From Duganella radicis (lineage in GTDB: Bacteria; Pseudomonadota; Gammaproteobacteria; Burkholderiales; Burkholderiaceae_D): 64,000 nt of DNA. The stretch's first letter is position 1. Every line of letters begins with the position of its first letter. The stretch covers positions 1-64,000 of the forward strand of contig NZ_WNKY01000034.1 of the NCBI RefSeq assembly GCF_009720825.1. The letters run 5' to 3'. A program made the translations under genes and the position numbers. The notes under the pieces were generated by a model. It saw only the letters and a program-made list of their open reading frames with translations, was not told where the DNA came from and made no database searches. Positions 53,783 to 62,963 of the stretch are shown piece by piece.

Positions 53783-55357
53783 ATGAAAACGTTACCAAAA
53801 CATGGCGTCAAGAACGTCCTGATCGTCGGCGGCGGCACCGCCGGCTGGCTCACGGCCTGCTTTTTGGCCAAACAACTGGGCACCGGCGCCGATGCCGATG
53901 CGGTAAACATCACGCTGGTGGAGTCGAAGGAAATCGGCATCATCGGCGTCGGCGAAGGCACGTTCCCGTCGATTCGCGGCACGCTGGCGACTATCGGCAT
54001 CGATGAGGCGCGCTTCATCCGCGAATGCACCGCCACCTTCAAGCAGGGCATCCGCTTCGACCACTGGGTGCGTGCACCGGGCGCGCCGGGCGCCGACCAC
54101 TACTTCCATCCATTCAGTGTGCCCAGCCAGCGGCCTGGCGGCCCGGAACTGCTGCCCTACTGGCTGCAAGGCGCGGCCGGCAAGGACGTGGCGTTTGCCG
54201 CCGCCGCCACCATGCAGAAACGCGTGGCCGATGCCTCGCACGCGCCCAAGCGCCCCAGCGACGGCGACTTCATGGGACCGCTGAACTACGCCTACCACTT
54301 CGACGCCGGCAAGTTCGCCGCCCTGCTCTCCACCCACGCGCAATCGCTGGGCGTGAAGCATGTGCAGGCCACGGTGGAACGGGTGTCGCTGGATGACGAT
54401 GGCGCCATCGGCGCGGTGCACACCAAGGAGGAAAGCCAGCTGACGGCCGACCTGTACATCGACTGCACCGGCTTCCGCGCGGCGCTGATCGGCGATGCGC
54501 TGGGCACCGCCTTCCGCAACATCAACGACGTGCTGTTCGTCGACCGCGCCTTGGCGATGCAAGTGCCGTACGAGCAGCCGGATGCGCCCATCCCCTCCTA
54601 CACCATCGCCAGCGCGCATGAAGCGGGATGGACCTGGGATATCGGCCTGCATGACCGCCGTGGCATCGGTTATGTGTATTCGAGCCGACATACCGACGAC
54701 ACCCGCGCCGAGGAAATCCTGCGCGGCTACATCGGCAAGCAGGCGGAAGGCCGCAACCCGCGCCAGCTCAAGCTGAATGTCGGCTACCGCGACCAGCACT
54801 GGGTGAAGAACTGCGTGGCGGTCGGCTTGTCGGGCGGCTTCCTGGAGCCGCTGGAATCGTCGGGCATCGGCCTGATTGAAACGGCGGCATATCTGGTCAG
54901 CTATCTGTTCCCGCACGATGGCGATTTCGAACCGGTGGCCAAGGTGTTCAACGAGATGATGAAGGCGCGCTACGAGCGCATCGTCGACTTCGTCAAGCTG
55001 CATTACTGCCTCACGCAGCGCAACGACAACCCGTTCTGGATCGATAACGCCGATCCGGCCAGCATTCCGGATTCCTTGAAGGACAAGCTGGCCATGTGGC
55101 GCAAGCGCGCGCCGCACCGCATGGACTTCGTGGTCGACTACGAAATGTATCCGCCGTCGAGCTGGCAGTATGTGCTGTACGGGATGGAGTTCGCGACCGA
55201 CTTGTACGCCAACGGCAAAACCCTGCCGCGCACCGAGGAAGCGCGCAAGGAATTCGCCATGATCGCGCAGATGTCGCAGCGCGCCCTGGCCGACCTGCCC
55301 TCACACCGCGCCATGGTGCAATACCTGACGCAGCGCGCCGAACGCAAGATCGCCTGA
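53783..55357 (+). CDS. Flavin-dependent tryptophan halogenase-like protein
   Basis: The 524-residue protein has the FAD motif VLIVGGGTAGWLTA, IGVGEGTFPS, ATFKQGIRFDHW with the Lys of the active site (Lys79 in PrnA-type enzymes), and GWTWDIGLH in place of the usual WxWxIP. LSGGFLEPLESSGIGLIE is also family-typical. In carbohydrate loci such proteins often sit by TonB receptors with unproven roles, so halogenation is not certain. ATG at 53783 starts the conserved region; upstream codons pass through the operator array and are rejected. GGAG lies at 53767. Confidence 0.82.
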   Translation: MKTLPKHGVKNVLIVGGGTAGWLTACFLAKQLGTGADADAVNITLVESKEIGIIGVGEGTFPSIRGTLATIGIDEARFIRECTATFKQGIRFDHWVRAPGAPGADHYFHPFSVPSQRPGGPELLPYWLQGAAGKDVAFAAAATMQKRVADASHAPKRPSDGDFMGPLNYAYHFDAGKFAALLSTHAQSLGVKHVQATVERVSLDDDGAIGAVHTKEESQLTADLYIDCTGFRAALIGDALGTAFRNINDVLFVDRALAMQVPYEQPDAPIPSYTIASAHEAGWTWDIGLHDRRGIGYVYSSRHTDDTRAEEILRGYIGKQAEGRNPRQLKLNVGYRDQHWVKNCVAVGLSGGFLEPLESSGIGLIETAAYLVSYLFPHDGDFEPVAKVFNEMMKARYERIVDFVKLHYCLTQRNDNPFWIDNADPASIPDSLKDKLAMWRKRAPHRMDFVVDYEMYPPSSWQYVLYGMEFATDLYANGKTLPRTEEARKEFAMIAQMSQRALADLPSHRAMVQYLTQRAERKIA

Positions 55358-56502
55358 TTATGCCGGTCTGGTTGCCGCTCCCAGCCTGGCGCTGGCGGCG
55401 ATCAGCAGCATGAAGCAACCCAGGCCGCCAAAGGCCAGGTTCAGACTGGAGGCATGCGCCACGAAGCCGATCAGCGCCGGCCCGGCCAGGATACCGGCGT
55501 AGCCCAGGGTGGTCACCGCCGCAATCGCCAGGCTGGCCGGCATGGCCTGCTGGTTGCCGGCCGCCGTGAACAAAATAGGCACCACGTTGGAGCGCCCAGT
55601 CCCACCAGCACAAAGCCCACCAGCGCCAGCGGCACCGTAGTCGCCAGCACCGACAGGAAGAAACCGGCCGCGCCGCACAAGCCGCCAAGCAGCAGCACAT
55701 GCTTGCCGCCAAGCTTGCGCACCACACGGTCGCCGGTCAGGCGGCCCAGCGTCATCGCCACCGAAAACGCCGCGTAGCCGATGCCGGCACGGCTGGCGTC
55801 CAGCCCCTGCTCCATCGTCAACAGCACCGCGCTCCAGTCCAGGATCGCGCCCTCGGACAGGAAGGACAGGAAGCACAGCGCGCCGATGAAAATCACCGCG
55901 CCATGCGGCATCACGAACAACGGCCCCTCGCGCGCCGGGCCATCGGCGCCGTGCAGCATGTGCGGCGCGGCCAGCAACAGCAAGGCGGCCACCAGCAGCA
56001 CGATGACAACGGCCGATGCGGTCGGCGTCACGCCTCCCCACAGCATCGCCGCCATCAGGCCGGCGCCGATAAAGCCGCCGGCGCTGAACAAGCCGTGGAA
56101 GCCCGACATCAGCGAGCCGCCGCTCTCGCGCTCGACGATCACCGCCTGCACATTCATCGCCACGTCCATCGTGCCGATCGAAGCGCCCACCGCAAACAGC
56201 GTGGCGCCCAGCAGCAGCGGGCTGGGTGCGAACGCCAGTCCTGGCACGAACAGGCAGACCAGCGTACCGGAAATCAGCATCACCAGGCGGCAACCGAAGC
56301 GCGCGGTCAGCATGCCGGTCAGCGGCATCGCCATCAGCGAACCGCCGCCAAGGCACAACAGCAGCAAGCCCAGTTCCGCCTCACCCAGCGCCAGCCGCGC
56401 TTTGGCAAACGGCACCAGCGGCGCCCATGCCGCCATGGCCAGGCCATTGCCGAGAAAAACCAGACGGGTAGATAAGCGTTGCCGCGGTCCGACACGATTC
56501 AT
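55358..56502 (-). pseudogene. MFS transporter gene with a -1 frameshift
   Basis: The frame from ATG 56502 reads a normal MFS protein (LGNGLAMAAWAPLVPFAKA, TMDVAMNVQAVIVE, GRLTGDRVVRKLGG) until about 55600. There the ending turns to an unlikely Arg/Pro-rich tail and stops at 55513. A neighbouring frame then continues with NVVPILFTAAGNQQAMP and LAFGGLGCFMLLIAA to 55358, the expected C-terminal helices. Adding one base in GGGCGCTCC restores one protein of about 380 residues. It is a real frameshift or a sequencing error; the family resembles sugar or drug efflux proteins. Confidence 0.75.
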
Positions 56503-56612
56503 GCATTTGCCTCCATGGATGAGGGCCACAGTATATCCATATGTGGGCGCACGAACATACCGGGCACGCGCGTCAGCGCATTATCACTCTCACTTACAGA
56601 AAAGGAGCCATC

Positions 56613-57539
56613 ATGCAAACACAAACTTTACACGCGGGCGTGGCCGGCGCCGGCGCGCCTGTCGCCACAGTCGCAGCGGACGGCGACGGTTTCAAGTCCG
56701 GCGTCTCATGGGGCGCCATCCTGGCCGGCGCCGCAGCCGCCACGGCGTTGTCATTCATTTTGCTGATACTGGGCGTGGGCCTGGGCCTGTCTTCAGTCTC
56801 GCCCTACCAGTACAACGACAAGCCGCTCGGCACCGCCAGCGTGGTGTGGATCGCCTTCATGCAGCTGGCCGCATCCGGCATCGGTGGCTACATGGCCGGG
56901 CGCCTGCGCGTGAAATGGGCCGCCATCCATGGCGATGAAGTGTACTTCCGCGACACCGCGCATGGCCTGCTGACATGGGCCGTCGCCACGCTGCTGATGG
57001 TGGCGGTGGTGAGCGGCGGCACGCGCGCCGTCCTGAGTGGCGCGATCGATGCCGGCAATGCGGTCGCCACCGCCGCCGCACCGGCCGCCGGCGCCGCCAC
57101 GGCCAACGCCACCGGCAACAACGGCCGCGCCAACACCTACTTTGCCGACATGATCCTGCGCTCGCCCAACGGCGACGTGGCCACCGAAGCGCAACGCACG
57201 GAAGTCAACCGCATCCTGCTGACCGATCTCGCCGCCGGCAAGATCAGTGGCGAGGACCGCCTCTATCTCGCGCAACTGATCGCCAAGCGCACCGGCGTGA
57301 CGCAGGCGGAAGCCGAACAGCGCGTGGACCTGATCTACGCCCAGGCCACACAGGCGGCGGCCGACGCCAAAAACAAAGCCGCGGCGGCGGCCGAGGAAGC
57401 ACGCAAGGCCGCGGCCCATTCGGCACTGTGGATGTTTGTCGCCCTGTTGCTGGGCGCTTTCGTGGCCGCGGTCACCGCCATCGTGGGCGGCCGCAATCGG
57501 GATCATGCGCGCGTGGTGGTCACGCAGCGCACCATTTAA
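56613..57539 (+). CDS. Conserved-type membrane protein of unknown function
   Basis: The 308-residue protein has two to three N-terminal membrane helices (about 30-58, 70-92, 110-135), then an Ala/Gly-rich linker, a helical charged region (about 170-265) and a final helix (HSALWMFVALLLGAFVAAVTAIVGG). The start ATG at 56613 has AGGAG upstream. A 23-residue hydrophobic peptide follows 15 bases downstream. No function is known to me. Confidence 0.7.
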   Translation: MQTQTLHAGVAGAGAPVATVAADGDGFKSGVSWGAILAGAAAATALSFILLILGVGLGLSSVSPYQYNDKPLGTASVVWIAFMQLAASGIGGYMAGRLRVKWAAIHGDEVYFRDTAHGLLTWAVATLLMVAVVSGGTRAVLSGAIDAGNAVATAAAPAAGAATANATGNNGRANTYFADMILRSPNGDVATEAQRTEVNRILLTDLAAGKISGEDRLYLAQLIAKRTGVTQAEAEQRVDLIYAQATQAAADAKNKAAAAAEEARKAAAHSALWMFVALLLGAFVAAVTAIVGGRNRDHARVVVTQRTI

Positions 57540-57554
57540 AACAAGGAGAACACC

Positions 57555-57626
57555 ATGCGCTCGATACTACTGTGGATGCTCGGCGTCCCCCTGCCCATCA
57601 TCATCCTGATTGCGTTGATCCGTTAA
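57555..57626 (+). CDS. 23-residue hydrophobic peptide
   Basis: A strong ribosome site (AAGGAGAA, 4-5 bases from the ATG) precedes a frame encoding RSILLWMLGVPLPIIILIALIR, essentially one membrane helix. It lies 15 bases after the membrane protein and ends 4 bases inside the converging hydrolase gene. Small single-helix proteins often attach to a larger membrane partner, here by inference the upstream protein. Confidence 0.65.
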   Translation: MRSILLWMLGVPLPIIILIALIR

Positions 57627-58612
57627 AGCTTGCCGACTTCGATCACCGCTTTGACAAAGGCGTCGGGTGCTTCCTGCGGAGGATTGTGCCCGATGCCGCC
57701 GGCGATCAGTTCATGCTTGTACTTGCCGGTGAAGCGCTTGGCGTAACTGGCCGGCTCCGGATGCGGCGCGCCATTGGCGTCGCCTTCCAGCGTAATGGTC
57801 GGCACCGAGATGCTCGGGAACCTGGCCAGCTTCGCTTCCAGATCCGCATACTTTGCCTCGCCCGATTCCAGGCCGAGGCGCCAGCGGTAGTTGTACACCG
57901 TCACCGCCGCGTGGTCCGGATTCTCCAGCGCCACGGCGCTGCGGTCATAGGTGGCGTCATCGAACTTCCACTGCGGCGATGCCAGCTTCCAGATCAATTT
58001 GGCGAAGTCCTTGTGGTTCTTCTCGTAGCCCGCGCGGCCACGCTCGGTGGCGAAGTAGAACTGATACCACCATTGCAGTTCCGCCGCCGGCGGCAAGGGC
58101 TGCTTGCTCGCCTCCTGGCTGCCGATCAGGTAACCACTGACCGAGACCAGACCCTTCACCCGCTCCGGCCACAGCGCGGCAACGATGTCGGCGGAGCGCG
58201 CGCCCCAGTCATAGCCGGCCAGCGTGGCCTTGTCGATCTTGAGCGCATCCATCAGCGCGATCACATCGGTCGCCAATGCGGCCGGTTCGCCGTTGCGCAC
58301 CGCCTTCGGATCGAGGAAACGGGTGGTGCCGAAGCCGCGCAGGTGCGGCACGATCACGCGGTAGCCTTGCGCGGTCAGCTTGGGCACCACGTCGATATAG
58401 CTGTTGATGTCATACGGCCAGCCGTGCAGCAGGATCACCACCGGGCCGTTGGCCGGGCCCTCGTCCACGTAGCCGACATTCAGCTCGCCGGCGTTGATCT
58501 GCTTGATGGTCTTGAAGGTGGCCGGGGCCGCGTCGGCGGCCTGGGCGTGGGTGGCGCCCGACAGGGCGAACAGTGCGCCGGCGAAGGCGATGGCTTGAAT
58601 GGTCTTGTTCAT
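57623..58612 (-). CDS. Secreted alpha/beta-hydrolase, epoxide hydrolase-like
   Basis: The 329-residue protein has a signal peptide (IQAIAFAGALFALSGATHA), HGWPYD as the oxyanion segment and GYDWGARSA with Asp as the nucleophile, and GGIGHNPP with the His. An Asp nucleophile marks epoxide hydrolase or dehalogenase types rather than esterases. It is third in the Ohr operon, its ATG overlapping the GFA gene stop. Confidence 0.82.
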   Translation of the reverse strand: MNKTIQAIAFAGALFALSGATHAQAADAAPATFKTIKQINAGELNVGYVDEGPANGPVVILLHGWPYDINSYIDVVPKLTAQGYRVIVPHLRGFGTTRFLDPKAVRNGEPAALATDVIALMDALKIDKATLAGYDWGARSADIVAALWPERVKGLVSVSGYLIGSQEASKQPLPPAAELQWWYQFYFATERGRAGYEKNHKDFAKLIWKLASPQWKFDDATYDRSAVALENPDHAAVTVYNYRWRLGLESGEAKYADLEAKLARFPSISVPTITLEGDANGAPHPEPASYAKRFTGKYKHELIAGGIGHNPPQEAPDAFVKAVIEVGKL

Positions 58613-58992
58613 TATGCGTCCTCCAGGATAACGGTGGAAAGGCTGGCGCCATCATTGACGCCGGCTTCGAAAGAGTAAGGGTCGACGCCGTCGAGGCAGC
58701 CGATATTCACGCGCCACAGCAGCGGGTCCTTGCGCGTTTGATGGAATGGATAAATGCCGCAGTGCTTGCAGAAGTAATGCCGGGCCACGCGGGTGTTGAA
58801 CTGGTAGAGGGTGAGCGCATCCTCGCCCTTCACGATCTTCAACTCGGCCGCCGCGAACGGCGGCGACATCAGCGCGCCCTTGCGACGGCACAGGCTGCAA
58901 TTGCAGCGCGCGGCCGGGGTCAGCGCGGTGCGCACTTCAAACTGGACGGCGCCGCAGTGGCAGGAACCGTGGTGCAGATCGTGGTTGGACAT
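58612..58992 (-). CDS. GFA-family zinc protein
   Basis: The 126-residue product has HGSCHCGAVQFEV, CNCSLCRRKGAL and FCKHCGIYPFHQ, the Cys sets of glutathione-dependent formaldehyde-activating (GFA/CENP-V-like) proteins. It is likely involved in detoxifying carbonyls or thiol adducts. It follows ohr by 15 bases with AAGGAG before its ATG, and overlaps the hydrolase. Confidence 0.85.
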   Translation of the reverse strand: MSNHDLHHGSCHCGAVQFEVRTALTPAARCNCSLCRRKGALMSPPFAAAELKIVKGEDALTLYQFNTRVARHYFCKHCGIYPFHQTRKDPLLWRVNIGCLDGVDPYSFEAGVNDGASLSTVILEDA

Positions 58993-59007
58993 GATGCGCT
59001 CCTTCGT

Positions 59008-59415
59008 TCAGATCAGGTTGATTTGCACGTCGATGTTATTACGGGTCAGTTTCGAATATGGGCACGCCTGATGGGCGCCATCCACAATCGCGCGGGCGGC
59101 TTGCTGGTCCAGGCCGGGCAGGCTGACGTTCAGGCGCGCGGCCAGGAAGTAACCGCTGTCGTCGTTTTTCAGATCGACTTCGGCGTCGACGAACAGGTCG
59201 GCCGGCAGCGTCACTTTCAGCTTGCCGGCCACCAGGCCCATGGCGCCGATGAAGCAGGCCGACCAGCCGGCGGCGAACAGCTGCTCCGGATTGGTGCCGG
59301 CGGCGGTGCTGCCGGGCGAGGACAGTTTGATATCCAGACGGCCATCGCTGCTGCGGGCTGCGCCTTCGCGGCCGCCGGTGGTGTGGGTTTTGCCGGTGTA
59401 CAGTACTTTGCTCAT
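59008..59415 (-). CDS. ohr: Organic hydroperoxide resistance protein Ohr
   Basis: The 135-residue protein has the OsmC/Ohr pattern with the two redox cysteines in WSACFIGAM (Cys54) and HQACPYSK (Cys118). It reduces organic hydroperoxides using lipoyl thiols, as known for the family. ATG at 59415 follows AAAGGAG; a frame further upstream is not needed. The divergent OhrR gene and palindromes between suit classical peroxide-induced control. Confidence 0.9.
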   Translation of the reverse strand: MSKVLYTGKTHTTGGREGAARSSDGRLDIKLSSPGSTAAGTNPEQLFAAGWSACFIGAMGLVAGKLKVTLPADLFVDAEVDLKNDDSGYFLAARLNVSLPGLDQQAARAIVDGAHQACPYSKLTRNNIDVQINLI

Positions 59416-59440
59416 GGTTAACTCCTTTGGCTGGGTTGAT

Positions 59441-59534
59441 TTAAATCGCATTCGATTGAAGCGTATGCGTTGTATATTACCAGCATTTTTTGCCGTGTCA
59501 AGCAATTCCGATTAAATCGTATCCGCTGTATAAT
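59441..59534. promoter_or_regulatory. Repeated operator-like motif and ohrR promoter region
   Basis: TTAAATCGCATTCG (59441-59454) and TTAAATCGTATCCG (59512-59525) are direct repeats with two mismatches. The first includes AATCG/CGATT arms around CATT (59444-59457). For ohrR, TATAAT (59529-59534) lies 17 bases from TTCCGA (59506-59511), so the second copy is inside the promoter. Both are suited to OhrR binding. Confidence 0.6.
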
Positions 59535-59560
59535 CGAGACATCTACCGAAGGAGGTATTC

Positions 59561-60004
59561 ATGAGCAAACCGACCACGCAACTCTCGGATTTCCTGTGCT
59601 TTGCGGTCTATTCCGCCAATCTGGCCTTTGGCAAGGCCTACAAACCCATCCTGGACAAGCTGGGGCTGACGTACACGCAGTACATCGCCATCATTGCTTT
59701 ATGGGAAGAAGACAACCAGACCGTGAGCGGGCTGGGCGAGAAACTGTATCTCGAATCCAACACGCTGACGCCGATTCTGAAGAAACTGGAAGCGATGGGC
59801 TACGTCCACCGCGCGCGCGACGCCGCCGACGAGCGCCAGGTGCGTGTGGGGCTGACGGCCGAAGGCCGCGCCCTGCGCGAAAGCGCCCTGCACATGAACC
59901 TGCGCGACGCCACCGGCCTGACGCCGGAAGAATTCCCGGTGCTGCAAAAAGCCGTGGTCAAGCTGCGCAACAACCTGGTGAAGGCGGCGCCGGGCAAGGG
60001 TTAA
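59561..60004 (+). CDS. ohrR: MarR-family peroxide-sensing repressor OhrR
   Basis: The 147-residue protein begins LSDFLCFAVYSANLAFGK, where the early Cys (Cys13) is the peroxide-sensing residue of OhrR, followed by a winged helix (LYLESNTLTPILKKLEAMGY) and RARDAADERQVRVGLT. It is divergent from ohr with repeated motifs between, so it should repress ohr and the GFA and hydrolase genes behind it until oxidised. ATG at 59561 has AGGAGG upstream. Confidence 0.9.
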   Translation: MSKPTTQLSDFLCFAVYSANLAFGKAYKPILDKLGLTYTQYIAIIALWEEDNQTVSGLGEKLYLESNTLTPILKKLEAMGYVHRARDAADERQVRVGLTAEGRALRESALHMNLRDATGLTPEEFPVLQKAVVKLRNNLVKAAPGKG

Positions 60005-60019
60005 CGATCTTGATTGGAC

Positions 60020-60093
60020 TGGAGCGGGTGAAGGGAATCGAACCCTCGTATGAAGCTTGGGAAGCTGCCGTTCTACCATTGAACTACACCCGC
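60020..60093 (-). tRNA. tRNA-Gly(CCC)
   Basis: The minus strand folds as a 74-base tRNA including an encoded CCA: acceptor GCGGGTG/CACCCGC, a D arm AGTTCAATGGTAGAAC, the loop TTCCCAA giving anticodon CCC, and T arm GAGGGTTCGATTCCCTTC. It resembles bacterial tRNA-Gly(CCC). One pair in the anticodon stem is mismatched. Confidence 0.9.
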
Positions 60094-60134
60094 GTGCCAC
60101 GCATTTTACGCGGCTTCATGCGCCATTGACAACT

Positions 60135-61592
60135 TCAGTGATCGTCCGGGTCCGACCACAGCGCCATGTACAACTCCGAGCGATTCAGCAGGTTTTTGTC
60201 CATTTCGGGCAGACGGTCTTTGGGTGGTTGCAGGGGGTGCTGGTTGAAGCCGCTGTAGCCCAGGCCCATGCGCCCGCCCTTCACCGCGTAGCCGGTGAAT
60301 TCCAGGATGGTAGGCATCAGGTCGAAGTGCAGCAGTTCCTTGCGGTTCGGCGCCGGCGCGTCCTGCGAGATGAAGCTGTTGAAGATGGTGCGGTCGCGCA
60401 GTTGCACCAACTTCGACGTCAGCGGGTTTTTGCGCGACAGGTGGTCGCCAAGGATCACGATGTTGGTGTCTTCGAGATAGCCGTTCTCCTTCGCATAGTG
60501 AACGAAGTCCGCCACCTCGGCCGCCGTGCACGACACCACGCCTTCAAACCCAGCGAAGCCACGCTGCGCGCAATGGGAGGACAGGTGCCCTTCCGGTTCG
60601 TGCGTATCCACTGTCAGCAAGGTCAGGTTGAATTTCCCGCCGGAGGCTTTCAACTCGCGCAGCTTGGTCCTGGCGCGGCTGAACAGGTCCGCGTCGTATA
60701 AACCCCAGCCATTCATGTCGCTGGTCGACACGCCGCTCTTGAGCCACTCCTCGCGCCCATATACTTCATGGTAGTGGTGCTGGCTGAGGAATTTGTCCTT
60801 GCCCGCGAAGTTGGTCGAGGCGCCGCCCATGAAGACGTTGCGGTAGCCGCGTTCCGCCAGCAAGTCGGTCAGGCACACAGCGTTCTTGAGGAAGGAGTTC
60901 ATCACCTGCCCCTGCGTGTTCCCGTCAAAGATGGTCATGCGCTCCAGCGGCACGCCGCACTGGGTCGCCACCATGGCAGCGATGGTCCAGCCGGTGCCCG
61001 GCACCTGCTGGTACTCATCGAAACTGGTTCCTTGCAAGCCGGTCAACGGCGCCAGCAAGTCGTGGCCGAAAGTGGCGCGCGAGGTATAGCTCTGCTCCAG
61101 GCTCTCGACGTAAATCAGGATCAGATTTTTCGGCTTCTGCGCTATCACAGAAACGGCGTTGGGTCGAACGTAGTTGGCGCCAAAATAATCGGGGCCGAAA
61201 TCGGCTGTTACATATTTAAAGGCCGATACATCGCACATCCAGAAGGTGGTCGCGCCAAACACCAGCAGCTGCGGGAACCAGCGGTGAATGCGATAGAACA
61301 GCACATGGCAGCACTGCGGCGCGTGCGCGATCACGCAGCGCACCTTGGCTTCCACATAGAAGAGAAGCGCCAGCAGCACCAGCGGCGCCATCACGCACCA
61401 GCGCACAAAGCGCCAGGTGACCGCAGGGTCCACGGTGTCCATCAGCTCCATACCGAAGTTCATGTGGTACGCGATCTGGTCCAGATCCGGCTGGCCAAAG
61501 GATCGATGAATCCAGTAGCTGAAGCAGAACAGGAAGATGGCCAGCAGGTACAGGCAGCTACGCAGCATGCGCGATCGGAGATGTGTTTTCAT
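60135..61592 (-). CDS. Sulfatase-fold membrane phosphotransferase (OpgB/LTA synthase-like)
   Basis: The 485-residue protein has about three N-terminal membrane helices (12-28, 67-83, 110-125) and a periplasmic alkaline-phosphatase-like domain with LILIYVESLEQSYT, PGTGWTIAAM with the likely catalytic Thr, TVDTHEPEGHL and ILGDHLSRKN for metal. These enzymes transfer phosphoglycerol or phosphoethanolamine to glucans or surface polymers. ATG at 61592 is chosen over one 7 codons upstream. It is alone on its strand. Confidence 0.8.
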   Translation of the reverse strand: MKTHLRSRMLRSCLYLLAIFLFCFSYWIHRSFGQPDLDQIAYHMNFGMELMDTVDPAVTWRFVRWCVMAPLVLLALLFYVEAKVRCVIAHAPQCCHVLFYRIHRWFPQLLVFGATTFWMCDVSAFKYVTADFGPDYFGANYVRPNAVSVIAQKPKNLILIYVESLEQSYTSRATFGHDLLAPLTGLQGTSFDEYQQVPGTGWTIAAMVATQCGVPLERMTIFDGNTQGQVMNSFLKNAVCLTDLLAERGYRNVFMGGASTNFAGKDKFLSQHHYHEVYGREEWLKSGVSTSDMNGWGLYDADLFSRARTKLRELKASGGKFNLTLLTVDTHEPEGHLSSHCAQRGFAGFEGVVSCTAAEVADFVHYAKENGYLEDTNIVILGDHLSRKNPLTSKLVQLRDRTIFNSFISQDAPAPNRKELLHFDLMPTILEFTGYAVKGGRMGLGYSGFNQHPLQPPKDRLPEMDKNLLNRSELYMALWSDPDDH

Positions 61593-61742
61593 TCCACCAT
61601 CTTCGCTATCCAATTTGTCTGCAAAGTTGCGGTGTGCCTTCGTTTTGTATCGTAGTGTTGTGCGGCGCTTACATAGATTTACTTCGCAAGCGCCCTTATC
61701 TCATGCACAATGTCCCGGCCTCTTTGACCACAAGGACGTAAT

Positions 61743-62963
61743 ATGAAAGCAGTTTTAGGTTTGAGCGTGGCGCTGGCATTTGCCGCGCCGCTGGCTTCCG
61801 CTCAGGCGGACCCTGTTGCCACACTGGTGAAGCAGCTGGAACTGGAGAAGTACAAGGCCACCATCAAGGGGCTGACAAAATTCGGCGACCGCCGCCAGGG
61901 CACCGCGCGCAATCGCCAGGCGCTGGATTGGATCGAGGCGCAACTCAAGTCCTACGGTTGTACCAACACGGAACGTTTGCAATATCAATTTACACAGCCG
62001 GCGCCGGGCGAACCCGCGCCCAAGCGCGCGCCGGGCATTCCGAGCGGCGGCGCCGGCGGTCCGCCGGGCCAGGGCGGCAGCACGCTGTTCGGCAATCGCA
62101 TTCCGACCGGCGTGAATACCGATCCGATGCGCCAGCCGGACGAGCGATTGCGTGCGCTGAACGCCGAGCAGACGCCGGTCGGCACCTCGCTGCGCGAGAA
62201 CGTCTACTGCACCAAGGTCGGGACCACGCATCCGGAGGAGATGTACATCGTCAGCGCCCACATGGACGGCATCGGCTTCGGCGAAGCGGCCAATGACGAC
62301 GGTTCCGGCACCGCGCTGGTGATGGAGCTGGCGCGCATCTTCAGCATGCCGGGCGTGGAGACCGATCGCTCGATCCGCTTCATCTTGTGGAACAACGAGG
62401 AGACGGGCCTGAACGGCGCCGCCGCCTACGTCGAGCAGCGCAAGGATTTGCAGGGTATCGAGTCGCCCAAAGGCTCGGGTAAATATCCGGAACCGAAGTG
62501 GCTGGGCATGATCCAGCACGACATGATGATGTACGACCATGGCATGCCGATTCCGAAAGTGGGCGCGGACGGCAAGGTCACTTACGTCTCACCGCCGGAG
62601 CAGCGGCTGGAGGCGGACGTCAACATCGAGTATCAGTCGGTGTCCAGGCAGGCGGAGGGTTCGGCCAGGCTGGCGTGGGCCTTCCGCGCCGCCAACGACA
62701 AGTACGCGACCAACTATCCGGCCGCTGTCGGCTTCCACATGACGAATACCGATTCGACGCCGTTCATGGATCTGGTGCCGTCGATTTCGCTGCGCGAGAA
62801 CGAACGCGGGCAGCAGATCGGGGCCGGCTGGAATCCGAACTGGCACCAGCCGACCGACACCTACGATAATTACTCGGACAAGGACTTCCTGCTTGGCCTG
62901 AACGCGGCACAAACCACGCTGGCCGGCGTGGCGCAACTGGCCGGTGTGCGCATCAGGAAGTAA
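61743..62963 (+). CDS. Secreted M28-family zinc aminopeptidase
   Basis: The 406-residue protein has a signal peptide (1-22), an AP domain with metal ligands VSAHMDG (His173, Asp175), EAANDDGSG (Asp186) and WNNEETGLNG (catalytic Glu219, Glu220), and a late NTDSTPFMDLVPS. A Pro/Gly-rich loop (about 86-115) is inserted before the domain. It cleaves N-terminal residues from peptides outside the cytoplasm. It converges on the LysR gene with an 11-base overlap. Confidence 0.88.
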   Translation: MKAVLGLSVALAFAAPLASAQADPVATLVKQLELEKYKATIKGLTKFGDRRQGTARNRQALDWIEAQLKSYGCTNTERLQYQFTQPAPGEPAPKRAPGIPSGGAGGPPGQGGSTLFGNRIPTGVNTDPMRQPDERLRALNAEQTPVGTSLRENVYCTKVGTTHPEEMYIVSAHMDGIGFGEAANDDGSGTALVMELARIFSMPGVETDRSIRFILWNNEETGLNGAAAYVEQRKDLQGIESPKGSGKYPEPKWLGMIQHDMMMYDHGMPIPKVGADGKVTYVSPPEQRLEADVNIEYQSVSRQAEGSARLAWAFRAANDKYATNYPAAVGFHMTNTDSTPFMDLVPSISLRENERGQQIGAGWNPNWHQPTDTYDNYSDKDFLLGLNAAQTTLAGVAQLAGVRIRK

